From positions 7,622,281 to 7,686,280 of the forward strand of contig NC_088301.1 of the NCBI RefSeq assembly GCF_032854445.1: a stretch of DNA of 64,000 nucleotides. Direction: 5' to 3'. The notes under the pieces were generated by a model. That model worked only from the letters and a program-made list of their open reading frames with translations. It had not been told where the DNA came from and did not search any database. The number at the start of each line of letters is the position of its first letter. The stretch's first letter is position 1. The translations under genes and the position numbers were made by a program. This document shows positions 55,401 to 61,400 of this stretch, one piece after another. Source of the DNA: Liolophura sinensis. Its lineage: Eukaryota; Mollusca; Polyplacophora; Chitonida; Chitonidae.

Positions 55401-58400
55401 GGAAGTGCTCAGATAAACCACACACCACTGGAAAGTTTGTCTGTCGCATATGTGAAATATTCTCGAGTAGTGTGTTCAACAACAACAATCAAAGAAATAA
55501 ATAAATTGCACTACTAATCCGTCTTCTGCTAGATCATCCAAAATTTTGACAATTACATGTATCTAAAAAGGTGTTAGGGCTGGTCAGTATTATGCCCCAC
55601 ACTCTTGTTAGGGCTGATCACTAATATGCCCCACACCTCTTGTTAGGGCTGATCACTAATATGCCCCACACCTCTTGTTAGGGCTGATCACTAATATGCC
55701 CCACACCTCTTGTTAGGGCTGATCACTAATATGCCCCACACCTCTTGTTAGGGCTGATCAGTATTATGCCCCACAGCTCTTGTTAGGGCTGATCACTAAT
55801 ATGCCCCACACCTCTTGTTAGGGCTGATCAGTATTATGCCCCACACCTCTTGTTAGGGCTGATCACTAATATGCCCCACACCTCTTGTTAGGGCTGATCA
55901 GTATTATGCCCCACACCTCTTGTTAGGGCTGATCACTAATATGCCCCACACCTCTTGTTAGGGCTGATCAGTATTATGCCCCACACCTTTTATTAGGGCT
56001 GATCACTAATATGCCCCACACCTCTTGTTAGGGCTGATCAGTATTATGCCCCACACCTCTTGTGAGGGCTGATCAGTATTATGCCCCACACCTCTTGTTA
56101 GGGCTGATCACTAATATGCCCCACACCTCTTGTTAGGGCTGATCAGTATTATGCCCCACACCTCTTGTTAGGGCTGATCAGTATTATGCCCCACACCTCT
56201 TGTTAGGGCTGATCACTAATATGCCCCACACCTCTTGTTAGGGCTGATCACTAATATGCCCCACACCTCTTGTTAGGGCTGATCAGTATTATGCCCCACA
56301 CCTCTTGTTAGGGCTGATCACTAATATGCCCCACACCTCTTGTTAGGGCTGATCACTAATATGCCCCACACCTCTTGTGAGGGCTGATCAGTATTATGCC
56401 CCACACCTCTTGTTAGGGCTGATCAGTATTATGCCCCACACCTCTTGTTAGGGCTGATCACTAATATGCCCCACACCTCTTGTTAGGGCTGATCTCTAAT
56501 ATGCCCCACACCTCTTGTTAGGGCTGATCAGTATTATGCCCCACACCTCTTGTTAGGGCTGATCACTAATATGCCCCACACCTCTTGTTAGGGCTGATCA
56601 GTATTATGCCCCACACCTCTTGTTAGGGCTGATCACTAATATGCCCCACACCTCTTGTTAGGGCTGATCACTAATATGCCCCACACCTCTTGTTAGGGCT
56701 GATCACTAATATGCCCCCACACCTCTTGTTAGGGCTGATCAGTATTATGCCCCACACCTCTTGTTAGGGCTGATCACTAATATGCCCCACACCTCTTGTT
56801 AGGGCTGATCAGTATTATGCCCCACACCTCTTGTTAGGGCTGATCACTAATATGCCCCACACCTCTTGTTAGGGCTGATCAGTGTTATGCCCCACACCTC
56901 TTGTTAGGGCTGATCAGTAATATGCCCCACACCTCTTGTTAGGGCTGATCACTAATATGCCCCACACCTCTTGTTAGGGCTGATCACTAATATGCCCCAC
57001 ACTTCTTTCCCTCATAAACTTGAACAGTTTTCGTGTTAAAGTGTAGTGTAAAACATCCAATAAATAAACACCACAAGATATACACCATAAGATTTAGATC
57101 CTATAGATTATTCAAATATATTTAATAAAAAAAGTTTCGGTGTTGTTTTCATGTTTTAACTAATGTTTTTAAGAGTGATTTAAAAACACCGATCTCTTTC
57201 CATTTTGGAAGTCATCATTTTTATATCAGAAACCTCAGTGATTCCTGCTTTGCATCTGAAATATTTTTGTTTATGTGACATTAAGCTTAAATAAATCATT
57301 CACAGTTATAAAAGTGAAATAATGTTGAGTATCAGAATTCGAAGCACAATGTATGTTCGGTGTGTACATGTCATAATGTCTTACCTTTTAAATGTACAGG
57401 AAATGTTCAGTGGCATTTATCACCTGACCATAAAGATCATGGTATGAATCAAATGGTTTATAGCAGAATTTTAATTAGACGCTCTTTTTTCAGTAGTGCA
57501 TAGCATAGTTATCTCTTATCTATAGCATGATCTTTTCAAGTTCCAAAGTCTTTTTATATTTCTAATACGGGTATGTGGGGAAGTTTCACATAAAATCATC
57601 CCCTGAGGGCTTTATAAATCATACAAGACTTCATATATTGAGATTTGAAAATATCTCAACTTAGTTTTAGTAAAAGTTTCCTGTTTGCTTGTGAAAGATC
57701 TTGGAAACACCTTTACATGCATTTAAACTCTTAGCCTAAATATAAAGTTTATTATCTGCTAATAGTTTTATAGATAATGTAGTCAAAATGCATGTAAATG
57801 TTCCACATAGTTATTATTTAAAGATACTTCAGTCTAGTCTGATGAAGCTTTTTAAGATAGAACTCTCACATTCTCTTACATTTTATTAATCAGTGGGCTA
57901 AATATATAGTTTCCTTTTTTTGTAGATGTTTGTAATAGTATTTTATGCAATGCAGAAATATAGTCATTTTTTTTTCAAATTAAATGGTTTCAAATTTTAT
58001 TTGTTGATCAACAGTGTTGTTTTAGTATGGATTAGTCTTATTGAAATGTGGTCTTTGTGATGCCTGGAAAATGAGCAAAATTGTGTTGTACATTGTCAGT
58101 CAGGTAATAAAATAATATATAAAACATCTCCTCTTGTATAAAGCTCTTGTAAAATTGCATTTCTTTGCTGGGCTCTATTCTGAGATTGAAGGTAGGTTTG
58201 AAAACTTTCGCTTAATTAAAAACAAAGCTTGCATGCTGCAATTACACCCAAGCAAAGTCAAGTGCCAGTAGGATTGGTGGGAGTTTTAATCCATTGGACA
58301 GTTGTCCCCCTTGATGAGTGCAGGCTACCTCCCTTTATTTCTCAGTCTGGACTGTTCCATGTCAGCAGTGATCTCGTCATCACTTTTATCTGTACATTTT

Positions 58401-61400
58401 AGGCTCAGGAAAGTCCAGGAGCTCTTCAAAGGAGTCAGCAGGTAGATCTAAAAGTAAATCTCCCAAGAGGGGAGACTCACCAAAGAAACCTGACAGTGGG
58501 AAGAAATCGCCAAAAATTAGAGGTGGGTGCTACGAAAGGGTTTGGACTGATTTCACAGTATTTGTGTGATATGATAGGGGATATTTCATGATATATTAAC
58601 CAACGTAATCAAAACACTTGTATCAGCCATGGAAAGGAACATATACTGCTGGAGATGAAAACCATTTGGGCATACTGGTTATAACTTACATGAGCGTGTT
58701 GCACGGGTATACGTCCTGATCTATTGTCGAGAAGATAAATATTTCCACGAGCCTGAATGCAGTTGCTTGTTCAAGGCAAATTGACCAGTCAAAATCTTTG
58801 AATTTTCTATGAAATTTTATAGATAAATATGTGGGTGTGGCATCATTTTTCTTTTATAAAGAACTGGGTACATGGCTTTACTATTTAATCAATATATACA
58901 GTCACGTATTTACCAGTTAGCATTTTTGTCTTTATTTTTCTTTAGATTTCAGTAAAAATTGTGATAAAAAGGAATATAACAAAGCCATGATAAAAACAAA
59001 ATGTTTGAATTCATTTTCTGACACACCCAAACATGGGACTAGTCCGAAAAAAGGTGTCCAGACAGACCTTTCTGAAGCCAGTTTATTGGAGCATGATGTC
59101 CAAATTTATTTCCTTTTCCTATCTACCCCATGTTCAGTGTTGTAAAAACCGTGTCCAAATGTCACTGATTTTTCATTCTGGACAGCTTAACAAGTATCTG
59201 CCTAACAGTGAGCACTCAGGCCTAGTTTGATTTGCCCATTCTTGATTTCTAGAGTCCTCATCCAAAACATCCAAACGAGTGAAGTCTGGTAAGAAGGCGA
59301 AGACCCCGGAGCCTGAACCAGAGCCTGAGGTACCAGCGGAACCCCCGGGGCCACCTCCGCCTCAACCGGGCTCTGAGGAGTGGGTCTTTGTGGATGAGCC
59401 GCTGTCTCTGGTAAGACACAAGCACTGTAGGTCAGATACGAGCAATGAGTATATACCAGCTTCATGCAAAGTTGTGTTGGTGTGTTGCAAGAAATCAGAA
59501 CTGTTTAGTGCACCAAGCCAGGATAAGGGGACATGTTCACATGTACAGTACCAATAGTTTCATTGCCTGTGAAGGATTGTTGTGGAATTGTCTTCAAAAG
59601 AAATAAATACTGGCCCCGACAGCACAGTTGGTAAAGCGTCTGCTTCAGAAGGCGGTGGACCCAGGGTCGATCCTGGGTCGGGTCACGCCTTAAGACCTCA
59701 AAAGAGGAAGTTGTAACTTCCTTTGCTTTAGCGTTCAGCATGAAGGGGATAGTGCACAGTGGGGACAGCACTGCACAATGCATTGGCATTACTGAAAGAA
59801 GAAGACTTTTTATCACATAGTTTTTTTTTTACTATTTACAATTTCTCTGATCAATACAGAAATGGACCCAATCCTCACTTCAGCTCAATTTTTAGGTCAC
59901 ATACCTAACCACATCATTTTTTCCTCAGGAATTGGCGCACATATTGGCTAAGCATTGGGAGGTAGTGGAGAATACCTACATCTCCAACGGGAAATTCATG
60001 TTTCGTAAAGTGAGAGAAGAAAGAGAAAACATCATAAGATATTTCTTCCAAATAAGGTAATGTTAATGTCTCAATTACTAATAGCAATCTGAATGATTTA
60101 TAATGTGTCACTTTTTTGTTTTTCCATGTTTTCCGGTTTTTTTTATCTTTTTTTTTCTCAAAGTCAGCAGTGAAGTTGACTTTGAATTGAATTGCTAATA
60201 TACTGACAGAAGTAATCTTTAAAATATAAGAAAAGGTCTGAGTTATTTTGTCTTTTGACAACACAAAAATTTGTCAAAGTAAGCATATGCATACTACAGT
60301 TAACAGTCCTTGTTATTTATTTCACCTACACTATACTACAATAAATACTTTCAAATACAGTCAAAAGTGAAAATCTCGCTTTTTTCTATTACATATAATA
60401 ACTCTATTGGCTTTACAGACAGGACTATCTGGCTTACTTAAGAAGACCTGATCATAAGCAGGAGTTTGTCACTCAGTGGCAGAAGGTAGGCCTATATAAT
60501 AATAATATGTTCATCAAAGATATTACAGATCTTTTATCTTAAATATGGCATGTAAAAGTTTTCAGAGTCACATAAATTCATTAAAATGATCCTTTTGATG
60601 TCAACACTTAACATTTTTGGATAAGAATTTAATCGAAAAAACTCTTAAGTGGCCCCTTAAGGTGAATGAGTCCCATCAGAATCAAGCAAAATGTGTCTCT
60701 TTGCAAAATGCTTAACTTCAGGTGAATTACTCTGAAAGAGGATGCATTCTCTGAAGAATATTTCCTAGTACATGTAGATCTGCATCTCTGCTTCTGTTTA
60801 TTGTAATTTCAGTTAACTTTTGCAAACATAATGGTTTAAAGTTTATTAAAACATAGCTCAAATACTCTAATGTAAGATTTTTGAGTCATGAATTTTTTTG
60901 TTTTTTTTGTTTTTTTTTGTTATAACAGGACTACAACAGCATTCCTGATGACATGCGTGATGACGAGGAGACAAAAGCTGAGCTCCACCAGCGTACAGAT
61001 GATCTGCGTGAGAGACTGTGGAGTATCTGCGATGAGCGTAAGGAACAGGCTGAGGAGGAGAGAACAAATATCATGGCTGATGGGTGGTTAGACGACAGAC
61101 TGGGAATACTGAGCAACCACTACATCACTCTTATGCAGGTATATGATTCTTATGTCTGACTGTCTGTCTGTCTGTATGCTGATGGGTGGTTAGACAAAGG
61201 CAGACGGTACTGAGCAACCACTACATAACACTCATGCAGGTCTATGATTCTTATGTCTGACTGTCTGTCTGTCTGTCTGTATGCTGATGGGTGGTTAGAC
61301 AAAGGCAGACGTTACAGAGCAACCATTACATCACCACTCATGCAGATATATGATTCTTATGTCTGTCTGTCTGTCTGTATGCTGATGGGTGGTTAGACAA

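Noticed and set aside
55570-57005. Regular 35-bp repeats resembling a CRISPR array
   Set aside because: There are no unique spacers (units are head to tail), the host is an animal, and the array sits in an intron. The same applies to the 38-bp array at 8,400-9,250.
55570-57005. TTAGGG in each unit read as an interstitial telomere
   Set aside because: The hexamer occurs once per 35-bp unit and is never tandem, so this is not telomeric repeat DNA.
58936-59000. A possible extra SPEF2 exon after ATTTCAG at about 58,952
   Set aside because: In the phase needed after exon 24 it runs into TGA (AAAGCCATGA) without a donor before it.
59606-59690. A tRNA gene (clear B box GGTCGATCC)
   Set aside because: It continues into the SINE-2 body, the acceptor stem does not pair convincingly, and the same head occurs on other SINE-2 copies. 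Similar tRNA-like heads at 24,024, 26,830 and 43,170 were rejected for the same reason.
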